From Cylindrodendrum hubeiense (taxonomy: Eukaryota; Ascomycota; Sordariomycetes; Hypocreales; Nectriaceae), in contig JAANBB010000193.1 in assembly GCA_014621425.1 (NCBI GenBank), forward strand, positions 1 to 64,000: 64,000 nt of DNA. The letters are read 5' to 3'. The notes beneath the pieces were generated by a model. The model ran no database searches. It saw only the letters and a list, made by a program, of their open reading frames with translations, and was not told the origin of the DNA. Positions 24,424 to 37,800 of this stretch are shown here, piece by piece. The position numbers and the translations under genes were made by a program. Within the stretch, counting starts at the first letter, position 1. Each line of letters opens with the position of its first letter.

Positions 24424-24485
24424 GATGTGGATGCCCATGAATGTGGATGTGTCAATGTGGATGTGCATGTGGATGGATCGGGATC
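24424..24485 (+). repeat. imperfect ATGTGGATG repeats
   Basis: Several near-copies of the 9-bp string ATGTGGATG in about 60 bp, within the 8-kb gene-poor region. A second short tandem of CGATG follows near 24,585-24,603. Confidence 0.6.
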
Positions 24486-27400
24486 CAGCAATGTGTCGGG
24501 GGCTACGGGAGGTGGCAGCTGCAGTTGAGTTCCAGCGAGAAACTCCACCGGGCTTGGGCTTCTGGCCTTGACTTGGGTTTGGATTCGATGCGATGCGATG
24601 CGGTGGGCTTGCATGCCAGGCTCTTTTGCCACGACACGGACAGTGTCAGAGCAATCCTGGGAGACAGCAACGTCCTGATCAATCTCCGCTGCGTCTTTGC
24701 AGAAACCGGAACGCAAGGAAAACAGCACGCAAGAAATCCACACCAGAGGCAAAGAAAGACAAACTCTGCTAAGATCAAAGGGCCCAGCGACCCGATTCTC
24801 TGCTGCAGCCGAAGTGCCAAGTACACGAGGTGTCGTTCCAAGGTACCGGACATGGCCCATTTACAGCCGCCCCCGGGTCTGCCGGTCTCCTCTCCAGTCT
24901 CCAGGGCGGGCTTCCAAGTCAAGACCTTCCAGGGCTTCCAAGGCTTCCGACTCTCCATCGGCTCCATGCCACCCATGCCATCCATGCCATTCATGCCCAG
25001 CCCAGACTGCGATGGGGCTGCCGCTGGGCCTTGCGGGCTGGGGGTTCAGGGCCCGGCCAGACCCCAGAACAGGGCAGGCCTGGGGCGGGCCAGGCACCAC
25101 AACGCTCATCATCACATCGAAAAACGGGCACCGCTACCACAATAACAACAATAACGCGATGATCCATGCTGGGGGTCGGTCCCGCCGTGGGCGCCTCGGA
25201 TGGATCGTCGCTCGACACGAAGTCCCGGGTGTGCCTCCCCTGCCAGGCTGCCAGGCAGGTTCCTCAAACATGCCCATAGCCCGTGGCCCATGCCCATGCC
25301 ACCGGTGGCCTGCCGTCCAACTGTACCGCTGACGTCGGTGACCCATCACGATCTACAGGAACTGGACGATCACGGCGGCATCATGATAAGTCGTCCGCCC
25401 AGAAACCCCTAGTCTGTTGGCCAGTCGGGGTCCCCAAACCCCGGAATAGGTCCTCCGCGAACCGCGGATGGCAATTGACCGACCGGATTCACTGACCTCC
25501 AAGTCCCAAACCGGTGCACCCACGCCTCCTCGTCCCTGCTCAGGCACAACATGTTCCCTGCCCCGTCACGTATTCCAGATGAAAATCATTCATCAGAGAC
25601 CCGGGTCTCCCTATTTTTTTTCTGCCACAGTGGGCCGGCCTCGGCGGTTTTAGACCCAACCAACCGATGGAGACGGGGATGGGGCTTTGGGGGCCACGAT
25701 GGGCATTTTATTAGTCCATCGCCATGAAAGCTTGGCCCATGCACCAGCCAGGGGTCGGTTCCTGCTGGCCAGATGTCGTCCACTTCATCCCTTCTCTACA
25801 TAGCATGTCCTTTGCTCCACGGGGCTCCATCAGAGGCCCGGGACATTGGCAGTGTCATTCACAATGACACTGCCGGCGTGTGAATTGCAGTCGAGAGAAG
25901 GTTTGCTGTCTCTCCTGGCAGGCTCCGCCGCCTCGGAAATCCCAGGATAAGACGCCAAGAACTGCCTCCCTCTTCAGCTGTGCTCAGCTCAGCCCAAACA
26001 AATGTCCACGAGCATGTCAAAGCCAATCCGCCACAAGCCTCCCGCATTGTGGCACGGCAGCTTTGCTTTCCCGTCATCTCACAGGGCTGCGAGAGTGAAG
26101 CTGAATGTATTCGTATGGCTGCCGATATGCATGGCTGGCATAGCTGGCATGGCTGGTGCTGACCTGCTGAGACGAGGGGCTGTACTTTGTACCGTGTTCG
26201 TCACGTCCGCAGACGATCACGCAAATCCAAAGTCACGAATACAGGCCGAGGAAGAGTCTCACATTAGATCGGGGCCTCGATCACTGCAACACTCCCTCCG
26301 TGTTCTATTGTCGTCTAAGGATTGGCCATTTCAAAACGTGGGCCTTTGATACAACCCTCCTCCCGTCATGTTCCGTCTAGAAGAGACAACATCTCAGAAG
26401 ACGAAAACTCATACCACCCAGCTCCCATCCGTGGCTGAATTGCTCTCGAACACCACGTACGTACTGCGCCCAAGGCCCATGTATCCTTGCGAATCCAAAC
26501 GCCGCAGGATTATTGCTACGGCATGAGCGTCGCACCCATCTATTTTTCTTTTAAAGTGTGCCAGTCCTAGCATCGCGTGGCTCCGCAGCGGGTGTGGAGC
26601 ACTGGAGACTCCTAAAGCAACAGCCGTCTCACGTAACCCCAAAACCCAAACCCATACTACGTACAACCCAAATCGGTAGTCTACCCGCAAACCAACCAGA
26701 GGGCCATCCATTGAAGGGCCAACAGCCGCTGGGGCATCAGCCGATCAGCACCGGCGAGAAAGCTTTTTTCTTTCTTTGCTCCATTTTTATGCGGTGCCTC
26801 TCCCCTCTCTCCCTGCCCCATTTCGTATGCCACTTCTCCACCACCAGGGGTCGGCTGCTGTGTGTGTTGTGCGGAACACCGGGGTTCGACTGGGTTGGAC
26901 TTGGCGGCGGCCCTGCAACACACGTCAACAGGCGGGCAAACCGTGGAGCCCATGGCATCCCCTCGCTCGCAATCATGCCCAGTCCTGCCCCATCCTGCCC
27001 AGTTCAGGGCCCCCGCGAGGATGAGGATGGTGGTGGGTGATAGGTGGTAGATGATGATGGACGTGCCCCTCCAACCCTCCTCGTTATTAGCGGCAATCTT
27101 GATCCTCCCACCCCGTCAAGTGGCGATGGATGGCGGCTCTGACGCCCTGATGGGCCCAGCTAGCGAGGGCCTATCCCGGCAGCTTGTTCGGGGGACTTGT
27201 AACTGTGGGTGCTGCTGGCTTGCCTACGCGTGTCTGTCGTCAACAACGGGCCATCGGTCTGGCGGTCATCTCGAGGTGCCTCAAGGGCGAAACACCAAAC
27301 GGATACATGTCAACCATTGATTGCGCGGCCCTGGTGGATCAACCCGGTCCCGGGTTCCAAGACACAATACCAATCGAGATATGTGCCGCACAGTGTGGGC

Positions 27401-28340
27401 GGAAGATGTGTTGAAGAGGCGCCGGCGAGAATGCGAGAATGGCAAATCGTCGTCGCATTCCGCACCCAGGGCGCCTGCAAGAAACAGCCACCCACGTACC
27501 AAACATGACTTCACGGCTCACCTTGCTTGAGCATCCTGGGACGTGTATCCCGGGACGGGGGTCGGCTGGAGCAGCTCAGAATCAGCCGCCGTCACCGACC
27601 GAGAAGTCGGTCAACTGTTGCAAGCTGCTTGCCAATGACAAGCCACAAGTCAGCCAAAGGCGATCTTCACCTTGTCAAGCCGTGAACCGTCTTCGTATTG
27701 AAGGATTGACTGACTATTGACTAGGGGCGTGAACGGCGGCTGTCGCCTCATGGGCAATGTCTCACAGAGCGGTGCTCGGCGCGGTACCCGTACCACTGGC
27801 TTGCTGAATCGTGGTTGGTCGTTGGGGACTTGAATGTGGGTGGAGCGCAGCGGGAGAATGTATGAGAATGTGTGAGGTTGAGTGGAAATGCATGTCACTG
27901 CGACTGTGAATTCGTCTGCGGTTGGGTCCCCGAGCCACTCACGCAGCGTCCAGCGATAGATGCAGATGCAGCTGAGAGTGTGACTGACGGCGGGATGATG
28001 ATGGCTCACGATTGATGGGCTTCGGTTGCCGTTGACGATACGATCCAATGCACATACATGTCGAGGCCAGTGGCACGTCTTCCGCCATCGCCAACGCCGA
28101 TCCCGAATGCAATGCGCAGTTTGAGGTCTCGTCGCGCATCTGCACGGGCGAGACAGCCAAGAACGAGGCAATGTCACGCTGCGAAGTATGAAAGAGGAAA
28201 AGACAGGTGGGTGGTGAGGAATATCCGCGGATGCCTGCTCTGACGCCGGAGCAATTGGTTGCTGGGGTTGAGGATGCCTTTGTTGGGTAGGCTTGGCGCG
28301 CAGCTGGGGCAGCTCACTGGCTGTGCTGTGTCGTCCTCGT

Positions 28341-28372
28341 ATTTTTATTATTATTCTTCTTCTTCTGCTTCC
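28341..28372 (+). repeat. trinucleotide microsatellite (TTA then TTC)
   Basis: Short runs of TTA and TTC triplets next to each other, about 30 bp, in the gene-poor region upstream of the CDF gene. Confidence 0.75.
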
Positions 28373-29470
28373 ATGCTCTGTCATTGCTCAGCGTCATTGG
28401 AAGCTGGAACTTACCTAATACGGATGTGCTGCCCCAGGCGAGACTCCGACGACGGAGATGGCCATTTTGGGAAACGCAGCTCTGCCAGGTGCTGTAAGCT
28501 TAAATGTCACCCCTAGCAGCAGCGGTCGAATGGAGCCTCTGGCGGCTGCTGGCTACGGAGTACGGAGTAAGGAGTGTACTATAATGGAAGCATTTCGTAA
28601 TGGGACCAGGGGGCCACCCACAGAGCGCTTTTTATTTCTTGGCTAGAGGTCTTGGCTCGCCGGGGCCTGGCGCTGGAAAGCTTGTAGCTCATCTGCGGGC
28701 AAGCATCCTGCCGCGAGCTTGATCTATGAGCTTTGGTCTGTGACGTGTCGGAATTAATTTTGCATGACGCCGAAGCACAACTCCAAGTGCAGAGGCTGCC
28801 AAAACCACCATCCTCCACCACCCCTCCCACAGCGCCTCTCCCGCGTTAAAGCGACGTCGCCATGGCCTCGCCGAGCGAATACTACGCAAAGCACCCGCGG
28901 CTGCCGGACTGAATCTGAATCTTGCCGCGGACCGCTGCGAGCGAGAGGGTCCCCCAGCAGGGCCCCATACGTCTATGCCCGTTCGAGCCCCTTGGGAGCG
29001 GGCGAAGCAGCAGACAATCTGAACCTGCCCAGGGTGTGGCGGCGATTAGCCCGTTTGCCGTCGGCCATGGCTGCGCGGCCTGGCAGTTCTAGGCGAAGCT
29101 ACTGCGAGCAGGACGCGATTGATCTAATCAATCAATCTCTCATCCTTCCCCTCGTGGTCTGTGGCTCACTCAAGCGCTGCCCTTGGACCAACAGTGGACA
29201 GAATTGGCTCTGCAAATCCCCGCAACGCTCTCTTTTCAGCTTCAACGCCGCTCGCTCCATCCCCAGCTAGCATCGTTGCCATCTCCTAGGGTTTCGAGCT
29301 GCTCCATTACGCCCCCACCAATCCCGCGTGCGCCTTGGCCTCATTATCGCTCTTTTTTCTTCTCCCTCGACTCTCTCACGTTCCCCTTCCCTTGAACATC
29401 CATCGAACATCCATCGAACCTCCATCGAACCTCCATTCTCATCGCCATTGCCATCGCTACCGCCGGCGCC

Positions 29471-31564
29471 ATGAGCTCCCCAACCGCGCCTCCCACGCCT
29501 GGCCGCTCCGTGCGGCGCCCGTCTCTGCTGGCTCAGGACGAGTCGCACAATCCCCTCGGTACGCGCAGCGGCGCCCTCCAATCGCTCATCCGCAGCCGCT
29601 CTGCGCAGAGCATCCCGAGCATCACCGGGTCCCATAACTCCAAGACGCCCTTCTGGACCGGCGCCGATGACGAGGAGTCCCTGCGCAACGTGCGCTCGTC
29701 GCTCGACAACGACGAGCTCGGCCGCCTCCTCGCTGACGAGCGTCGTCTGACGGCCCTCTTGAACGGCCCGCAGCACCGCAGCTTGAAGCTCATCGGCCGC
29801 AGCAACCCGCGATATCGCTGGGAGCAGTACTGGACTCGCGAGGATCAGCTCGATGCCATGTCCAAACCCCTGTAGGTCCCCCCCGTCATCGGATCCCGAA
29901 TTGGATCTTAAGGCTGAACGAACCTGGCTAGGCGCGAATATTACGAGCGTCTCAACGACCTCGTCCAGCAGTACATGTACATTGACGCCCTGCTCGACTC
30001 GGCCATCCCCCACGATCTGCTCAACGAGTACCAGACCGACATTGAGGCTTCCGCCTTCCGCCCCGTCAACGTCCCGGATACCATCAACGAGGAGTCGTCG
30101 CCCGAATCGCCTCCTCAGAACGGCAGCTTTGCACCCGAATCGTACGGCACTATCCGAGGCACCCCCGCCAAGCCTCTGCCTCTTACACGCACCCCGAAGG
30201 ACATCTTTCGCTCGTCGGAGAGTCTGCCGCTGCTCCAGCGACAGGACGACGAAGATGACGATGACGAGATGCTTCCCGACCACCCACCAGCCCACGAGGA
30301 CGGATTCGGTCCTAAGCCTAACCTGCCATGGCTTGAGGATGCCGAGGTCGATCACGACGACCCCGTCGTTACCCTTGCTATCTGGGTCAATTTCATCGCC
30401 AACGGCATCCTGCTTGCCGGAAAGCTCGCCGTCGTCATGTCCGTCCCCTCCATGTCCGTCCTCGCCAGTTTGGTCGATGCCGTCCTCGATTTCCTGAGCA
30501 CGGTCATTGTCTGGGTCACCACTCGCCTCATCTCCTCCAGTCAGTCGGATCAGCATAGCTACCCGGTTGGTCGTCGCAAGTGAGTTTCCCCACAATCCAA
30601 AGTTGACCAGCTGCCTGTCGCAATTGGGTTGGCCTGCCTCTTCCCGAGGCTCCAAAGACCACATCTGTGACTGGCGCGTCAGGAGCGTCCTTTAGACTAA
30701 CATATCATCCGCAGGCTCGAGCCCCTTGGTGTTCTCGTATTCTCCATTATTATGATTACCTCGTTCTGCCAAGTCAGTCTCCAGTGTATCCAGCGCCTTA
30801 TGAGTCCCGAGCATGCCATCCTGGAGCTCGGCCTTCCCGCCATCATCATCATGGTCACCACCATCATCATCAAGGGTGGCTGCTGGATCTGGTGCCGCCT
30901 CGTCAGGAACTCGAGCGTCCAAGCATTGTAAGCGCCCTACTGCCATGTGCAATATCCACTTTGTGGAGTGCAGTCACTAATAGCTTCGTCCAGGGCCGAG
31001 GACGCCAAGACAGATGTAATCTTCAACGCGGGCTCCATTCTATTCCCCATTTGTAAGTAATGAGCACTCGTTATGCGACATCGGATGGACCCATAAGCTC
31101 CATTCCGCACCCACCTACCTGAGACCTTTGCTAACCGAAGTTTTTTCTACTCGATAGTGGGCTACTACGGACGAATCTGGTGGCTCGACGCCTTTGGTGG
31201 CTTGTTCCTGTCCCTGGTTGTCATCTTCAACTGGAGCCACACGTCCGCTCACCATGTCCGCAACCTGTCGGGCTTCTCGGCCCAGCCGGATGAGCGAAAC
31301 TTGCTTCTGTACCTGACCATGCGCTTTGCTACCGCCATTCGCCAGATCCAGAACCTTCGCGCCTACCACGCCGGTGACAAGCTCTTCGTCGAGGTCGACA
31401 TCGTCCTCTCCGCCGCTACACCCCTCAAGGACAGCCATGATCTCAGCGAGGTGCTCACCTACTTCCTCGAGTCTGTGCCAATCGTCGACCGTGCCTTTGT
31501 CCATGTGGATTATACGAGTTACAACGCTCCGACCCACATGCTGAAACAGTCGGCCGCAAAATAA
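29471..31564 (+). CDS. cation diffusion facilitator transporter, Mn-type motif
   Basis: Five exons: 29471-29871, 29932-30579, 30715-30927, 30994-31052 and 31158-31564. The introns are 60, 135, 66 and 105 bp, all GT-AG, and the product is 575 aa. A 300-residue hydrophilic N-terminus precedes about six membrane helices. Helix 2 has LVDAVLDFLS and helix 5 has EDAKTDVIFN, so both metal-site motifs read DxxxD. In this superfamily DxxxD marks manganese exporters, while zinc members have HxxxD. The C-terminal cytosolic domain follows GRIWWLDAFGG and contains ERNLLLYLTMRFA, AYHAGDKLFVEVDIVL and VDRAFVHVDYT. The protein is probably in the Golgi, vacuole or a related endomembrane and lowers cytosolic Mn or a similar divalent ion; the location is inferred from the family. 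Exon 4 is only 59 bp, but it carries part of helix 5 and is needed to keep frame. Confidence 0.92.
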
Positions 31565-31868
31565 GGGACGAAAAATCATCGGGACCAGCAGTGCACGGCG
31601 CGCAAATCTCTTGTATATTTGAGTGCTTAACATGGATACAATTTGTGGTGGATGGGGACGCTACGCAGAGGCTTGTTGACAGTGGATGGTGGACAATGGT
31701 AGGAGGTCTGGTTGTACTATATAAATACTAAAAAGAAACATGTGTACCAATAGAAGGACTAATAATAACTCTGCTATATAGAACAGAGCCCGGATACGGG
31801 AATACCTGTATGATTAAAACAGAATGAAAAGAATAAACAGCCTAAGAACCTAATCTCTGCCTTTTTTT
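31565..31868. other. convergent intergenic region between the CDF and Stt4 genes
   Basis: About 300 bp between facing stop codons, AT-rich with A and T runs, including a T9 run directly after the Stt4 stop. Consistent with overlapping 3' ends; no gene seen. Confidence 0.5.
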
Positions 31869-34800
31869 TTAGTAGGGAATGCCGTTTGTCAGAAGCTGGA
31901 ACTGGTCGTATATGCCAGTGCTGTAACTCGAGTAACTCGTCTTGATGAGTCCCTTCATGAAGTCGGCCGCCTCGCGCTCGCTGCGGTCAAGGACAAAGCG
32001 CTCGCGGAAGTGCTTGACACTCTCGGGCTTGAAGCAGGGCAGGCCACTGTCCATCATGAGCCAGACGATCTGGCTGAGCTTCTCGCAGTACTGACGACTG
32101 GCGAGGAAGGCCTTGACGCAGAGCTCCTCGAAGGCCTTGAAGCTCTGGTGTTCGGTGGAGCCGCCCATGACGGCGAGCATCTCCGACGTGAGCTTGAAGG
32201 GGGCGCGCTCGAACTTGATGCCGCCGGGCGCGATGTCGAAGCAGAAGCCGAAATCGATGTGCAGAATGTGGCCCGCGTCGTCAATCATGATGTTGCCGTT
32301 GTGTCGGTCTTTGAACTGCAGGAGGAACGAGATGACCGAGTACGCCGCCATCGACTTGACAAAGTTGCTGCGAGCGCGCTGGAACCGGAGCGAGTCCTCG
32401 TTGCCGTACTTGGAGATGAAGTAGTCGTAGAGCCCGTTGACGGCTTCACGACCCAGCATGTCTCGAGAGATGGAGTTGGGCAGCACGTCAATGACACCAC
32501 AGCCAGGAGCCGTGGCCGTGACTCGGTATGGGAAGACGTAGACATCGAGACCCACGTCGTGGAAGATGCCTCGGAACGCGGCAATCATCTGCAGCGCCAG
32601 GACATCCTGGCGACAGTCATCACCGACCTTGAAGATGGCCGACTGCCAGACCTCGATGCTGTTGCCCTCTTGATGGTTCTGGGCATGCCCGTTGGTTCCG
32701 TTGGTTCCGTTGGTCCCGTTGGTCCCGTTGGTGCCATTGGTCTCCACCAGCAAGCCGTCATCCTCCTGGGCACCACCCTTGTTCTTCTTGATACGGAAAG
32801 TTGCCATGTAAGGCGCTTTGGCGTGACTCTGAAGAGGTTTTCCAGACTTGCGGTCAATGCCAATGACGACACCGTCGGGATTACTAGGGAGATAGACGCC
32901 AATCTCAACCTTGATCTTACGCAGCTCCTCTTCAATCTTCTGCTTCTTCTCTGGCTTGGATCGCTTGATGTACGGCTTCAACTTGCCGGAAATATCAGTG
33001 ACCTCGTCGAAGAAGGAAAACTCTCGCTCGTAAAAGTCTCGGTCTTCAGGAGCGAAGCCGTTAACCATCTTAGCCATGACGATGTCGAGGCTTGGCTTGA
33101 TCTCATCAGGGATCTGCGCGTCGTCATCCTTGTACGAGTTTGCCTTCATGTTCCAAATGATCTGGTGGGCAAAGAGCTGGGAGAACTGCGCAGTCTCGAG
33201 AATATACCGTTGCACATATCCAAGAGCATCATAACGGAGACTCTGCACAATCTGTGGGACGTAGAAGAAGGTGATGTCGGCAGAGTGGCTCTCCAAAGCA
33301 CGCATGGCGTATTGAATAATGAAGGGATGGTCCTGGTAGGCTGGCAAGAACATGGTGACAGCCGTGATGGGGTTCACAGGTTGCCAGAACAACAGATACT
33401 ATATAAGTTAGAACTGGGGAGTGTCATAGAACGAAGAAGTTAGAACGTACCTTGAGCTGCTGCAGGTTGACATCGTCGGGAAGATATCCGCCGAAGATCA
33501 GAGGGATGGCTTCGGGCTCAGCAACAGCCTTCTCCGGCATGGTCAGAAGAAGGAATCGGACATCACGCTGAAGACGGGGGTAGGGGAATCTGGTCGCAAG
33601 TTCAATTGCAATGGCAGGATCCTGCCACCAAGCAGTCCGTACCAGGGGTAGGAGAGCAGCTTCTGTGGTGGCCTTTGAAGCTGCCTGAGCTGGCAACTGC
33701 GCCGCAGGACCATTGAGCGGGTTGACCCAAACGACCAATCGAGACTGCTCGTTCTTCAGCAAAAGCTCAAGCAGTTGTTCCTTAGATTGCAACGACTTGA
33801 CATTGCCGAGGGCCTGGGCCCCGATGAAAGAAACAAGTTGCAAGGCAGCGATAACGTCGGAGATGAGTCGAATCTCCGTCTTGATGTGGAGCAAGTTGCT
33901 TCCAAACGACCATCTTGGCGAATATCTGAACCAGCTGAGACCGGCCGACAGGAGCTTCTCCTTGAGTCTCCACTGAGCAGTGGGCTTGAGTGTGGTACTG
34001 GCTCGCAAGACTCGCAGGCCAAACAAGATGATCTGGAATCTAATCTCTCTTGCCATGGGGTGGGATGCAGATTGCTTGACAGCATCCAAGGTAAGGTCCA
34101 ACATTCGCAAGAACACCTTCTGTGTGTCCGGGCTTCCGTGGCGGGTAGCATTGAAATGACTGGCGAAGAACTGGAGTAGTCGAGCGTGGGGAGACAGGAT
34201 GTCGTGGACAAGCTGCTTCTTCTTGGCAAGCGCTTCCAGCTCGCTAGGCGCGAACTCTTCCTTCAAGAAGAAGGGATCCACGTGCGACAGGGCCGGGCTA
34301 AACAATCCAACCTTCCTGGCGAGGGTAAACTCCCACTGCTGAACAATCTCGTTCAGGAGCTTCGACTCCAGTCTAGGGTTTTCGTTGATCACGCCCAGCC
34401 ACAGCGAAACTCCAAGCTTAATAGACTGCTTCGTGAAGAGGGCAAACGGAATGCTAACGAGATAATGAGCAACAGCAGATTCGTCTCTCTCGGTGCGGCA
34501 CAAGAGTGCGGCAGCCCGGCGTAGAATATCCCGGACTTCAGTGATGGATGTGTTCTTCTTGCTCAAGATTCTCGCTTCGACGTGAGCCAAAGCAGTTGTT
34601 GCGTTGGCGCTCTCTTTCACAGACGATTGCACAAAAGACAAGCGACGGTTGTGGTTCATGAAGCTAATCAACTCAGTACCGCGGTCTGGCAGCGTCTCTC
34701 CGTAGCGGTACTCTTGTCGAGTCGTATACTGCGCCACGAAGTCGGATGCAGTGTTGACGGCCGAGTTGCCAATCTTGTCCATGGATTGCAATCGATGGTC

Positions 34801-37800
34801 CGTCGAGGGGATGACCGACCCAAGCTCCATCGCAAAAGACCTTCCCAGAGAAAGGTGGCCATAGGCTCCTTCATCGTCGAATTCGGATAGGTAGGTTTGC
34901 AGAAGGCCCTTGATGTCCAGAGGAGCCAAATTGATGGCGGCGTTCACCCATCCCTTGGCCTTGCGGTGAAGAATGTCAACTGTCCATCTTCGGAAATCGT
35001 AATCATCAGAGAGCTGGACAGTGACTCCTCCAAGGTCGGAGGTGAAGATGGAACGCGGGTCATAATGGTCTGTTTCGGCTTCCAAGCAGCTCGACCACAT
35101 GAGAGAAAGGAGCTCCAGTAGGGCGAAAAGGGATGACCGATGGCAGAGCGCTGATGGCACATCGCGTAAAATCCGGTCCGCGCAAACGAATGCGGCTTGC
35201 TGCACTCTCTCAATGCGGTGGCAGCAGCTGCAGAAAATGGCTGCGAGTTGGGCAGCAGCGTACTGAGCAGAGAAGCTCGGGTCTACCATTCCCTGTGTCT
35301 TTTTGATATACTTGTCAACGGCAGCGGACGCAACACCCTCCATCGTGCTGCTGACCTCGCCCTTCTGCATACTTGGCTCCAAAAAGTAAGACAAAACTTT
35401 AGTGCAATCACCAGAGTCTGCTCGAAGGCTCTCCATGAGGTACGCAGCTTGGAGGAAAATGACCTTCCGGTAGCTCAGACTCTTAATCTCGTTGGTCTTG
35501 GACGGAATGAGGTCACTCAAAAGCTTTCTCTGCGAAGACTCCCGCTCGTTGCTGTATCCGCGTCGTAGGACAGTGTTCAGTTCAATGTCGCTTTCAACCT
35601 GTTCGCCTCGCTGATCTGCCACCAAGGGCGGGGAGTGGATCGAGATCATTCGTAGCTCATTGAGATACTGCTTGCCACGGTCGGTGTTGGTTGTAAAGCC
35701 ATGGATGACGATGTTGAACCAAGCGTCTCGGAGAAGGGCATAGGTCTCATCGTCAGCAATCGGCTCAGCCGCAAAATCATTGCTCGACATGAATACGGCA
35801 AGAGGATGCAAGAGCTCTGCAATCTCCTTCGCGGCCATCTGAACATCCGATTCCTTTGTATGGTTGGATGAATGGGCGTCACCAAGTCCGACAATGCTGT
35901 CAAGCAAATGCTCCAAGAAAATGTCGAAAAGCGGAGAGTCACGTCGAAGGTTGCGAGAGATGTGAGTACGAGCATTGCGCACCTATCAAGGTTAGTATCT
36001 TCGTGATAAAGAGCTCAGTTTTACTTACGGCTTCCAAGAGAAACATTTGGTTTTCGACAACGCCAGTATGACAAAGCCGAGTGAACATCTTGAGCAACGA
36101 GCGAAACTCAAGCTGTCCGCCTTCGAGGGCCAGTGCTGCGGCACCGCTAATAATACGAGCATCGACTCCTGTGTTGACCTTCTCGAGCTTCTGTTGCAAC
36201 ATCGACTGAGCAAGAGCAGTGATTTTCTCATCATTGCAGGCTGCAGCAACACCACAGATAACCTGCACAACGTTTCCGGAGACGAGCGCAGTCTCTTCTT
36301 CACCGTACATCTGAAGAGAAATGGAGCTTCCCATTGATTGGCGGTTGGCATAGATCGAAGTGAGACCATGTTCACCAAGGCCACCATTGGTCTGGCCATT
36401 GGCAAATGCCTGCTCAGATCCCGGGCTGAGAACATTGCCCAGGGTATACAAGGTGCTAATTACAGCATCCTGAGAAAGTGTTTTCAAGACATATGCCAGA
36501 CTGCTAGACGCAACATTGACTGTCTCACCTTGAGGTGCTCCTTGAACAATGAACCGGGGGACAAGTCGGCTCACGGCCGAGGAGAAACCTGGCGAGACTT
36601 GACAAATAAGAGCCAGGCATCGTAGGGTAACGGAAGCCAGAGTCTCGTCCGCCATCTGGACAGAATCATCCAGAGTTTCCTGCAGCCAGTTCATGAGGAT
36701 GTCCGCATCAGCCACATCCTCGTTCAGCAAGGAGCAGTTCAAGTAGGAAACCAAGGCCGCAGCTTTAACGGAATAGGCCAGACTCTGTTGATCGGGGGAG
36801 CCCATACGGATGAAGTCGGCTCCAGCGTCAATGTAGTTGATCTCGTCAATCGTAAAGGCAGTATAGGCTTCGATAGTTTGAGAGTCGGCTTCGAGGCCCT
36901 GGAGGAATTTTCCGCGCAAATCAGTTCCCCTGGCCATGAGAATATCCAAGATATGAGACTCTCGCAGTTTCCCGCCGTTCTCTACCATCAATGAAGTGCT
37001 GGCAACGACCAACCACATGAAGCTCCGGTGCAGAAGCATCGCCCCCAGAGGGCGCCCGGAAGAAGCGTAGTGGCGCAGATATCTCTTCCACTCCTTGACT
37101 TCACGATCTTGGCTATGGGAGTTTCGAATGGTCGAGAGCGCGGTTTCCACGGCAATCATAAAAGGCTCTGAGAGAAGAGACTTGATCTTCTGGATCAGGG
37201 CCAAGCGACCACCGGCTTTCCAGAAATCCGCCTGCGCAGCTGCTGCATCCAAGAAGCCCACCAACGCCACGGTGATGGTAGCAGTTCGAATCGCATCCTC
37301 CAGGTGCGGGTTGTCGGGGTCTCCGGCCTGCGGGGAGAGGATACTCTCCGTAGCTCGCTTGCATGAGTTCACAAACGCCCATAATTTATCGGCCACGCTC
37401 TCTTGGAGTTCGTCGTAGTTGATGCCAAGTGACAGCAACGCGCCTGTCACATGGAAGGCGAGAGCTTCGGTCGGGGACGGGTCGATGTTGCGGAAGAAGG
37501 GCGACGGAACGAAAACCTGGACGTATGCTTCGAGAATGTACGGGAAGAGTTGGTAGGAGAGTCGTTGCGCGCTCTGGCCGGATTTGATCTTAGGGGCGGT
37601 CTTGCACAGCGCGAGCAGGACCTCGAATTCTCGAATGGACTATTGTTGTTAGCTCCCCCGTACCGGGTCAGGCAAACACAGGCACTGCCTTACCATTGGG
37701 ACTCGTCCCAGAGAGCTCGTGGACTTGGCATTATATCCATTGGTAGTAAACTCCTTGCTCTTCGTCCCAGCATGGCAAGCTCGACACAATCTGTCGAGGT

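Larger units (their letters stand above)
21439..29470. other. 8-kb gene-poor region between the Q/M-rich gene and the CDF gene
   Basis: No supported gene in 8 kb. From 21,500 to 22,660 the minus strand is pyrimidine-rich, consistent with a long leader of the Q/M-rich gene. From 22,680 to 28,700 the sequence is GC-rich and unstructured, with many short direct repeats (for example ATGTGGATG near 24,424-24,475, CATGCCAYY near 24,965-25,000, GGGCTACAG near 23,330-23,350) and one clear AT-rich patch at 24,263-24,310. The last 700 bp before 29,470 look like the CDF promoter and leader, with a repeated CATCGAAC near 29,400-29,435. Open frames here change composition without any domain or splice pattern I can support. 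Confidence 0.45.

Noticed and set aside
24441..25332. Open frames of 200-230 codons in the 8-kb gene-poor region
   Set aside because: They are built from short direct repeats, show no domain and have no start context or splice pattern; composition looks like unselected GC-rich DNA.
27335..27365. Possible tRNA B-box (GGATCAACCC)
   Set aside because: The T-arm does not pair and no A-box or acceptor stem lies at the right distance.
32010..33443. Plus-strand open frame of 477 codons opposite Stt4 exon 4
   Set aside because: It mirrors the kinase coding sequence, has repetitive Leu/Val/Glu composition and no domain. Long antisense frames are expected from the codon bias of GC-rich genes.
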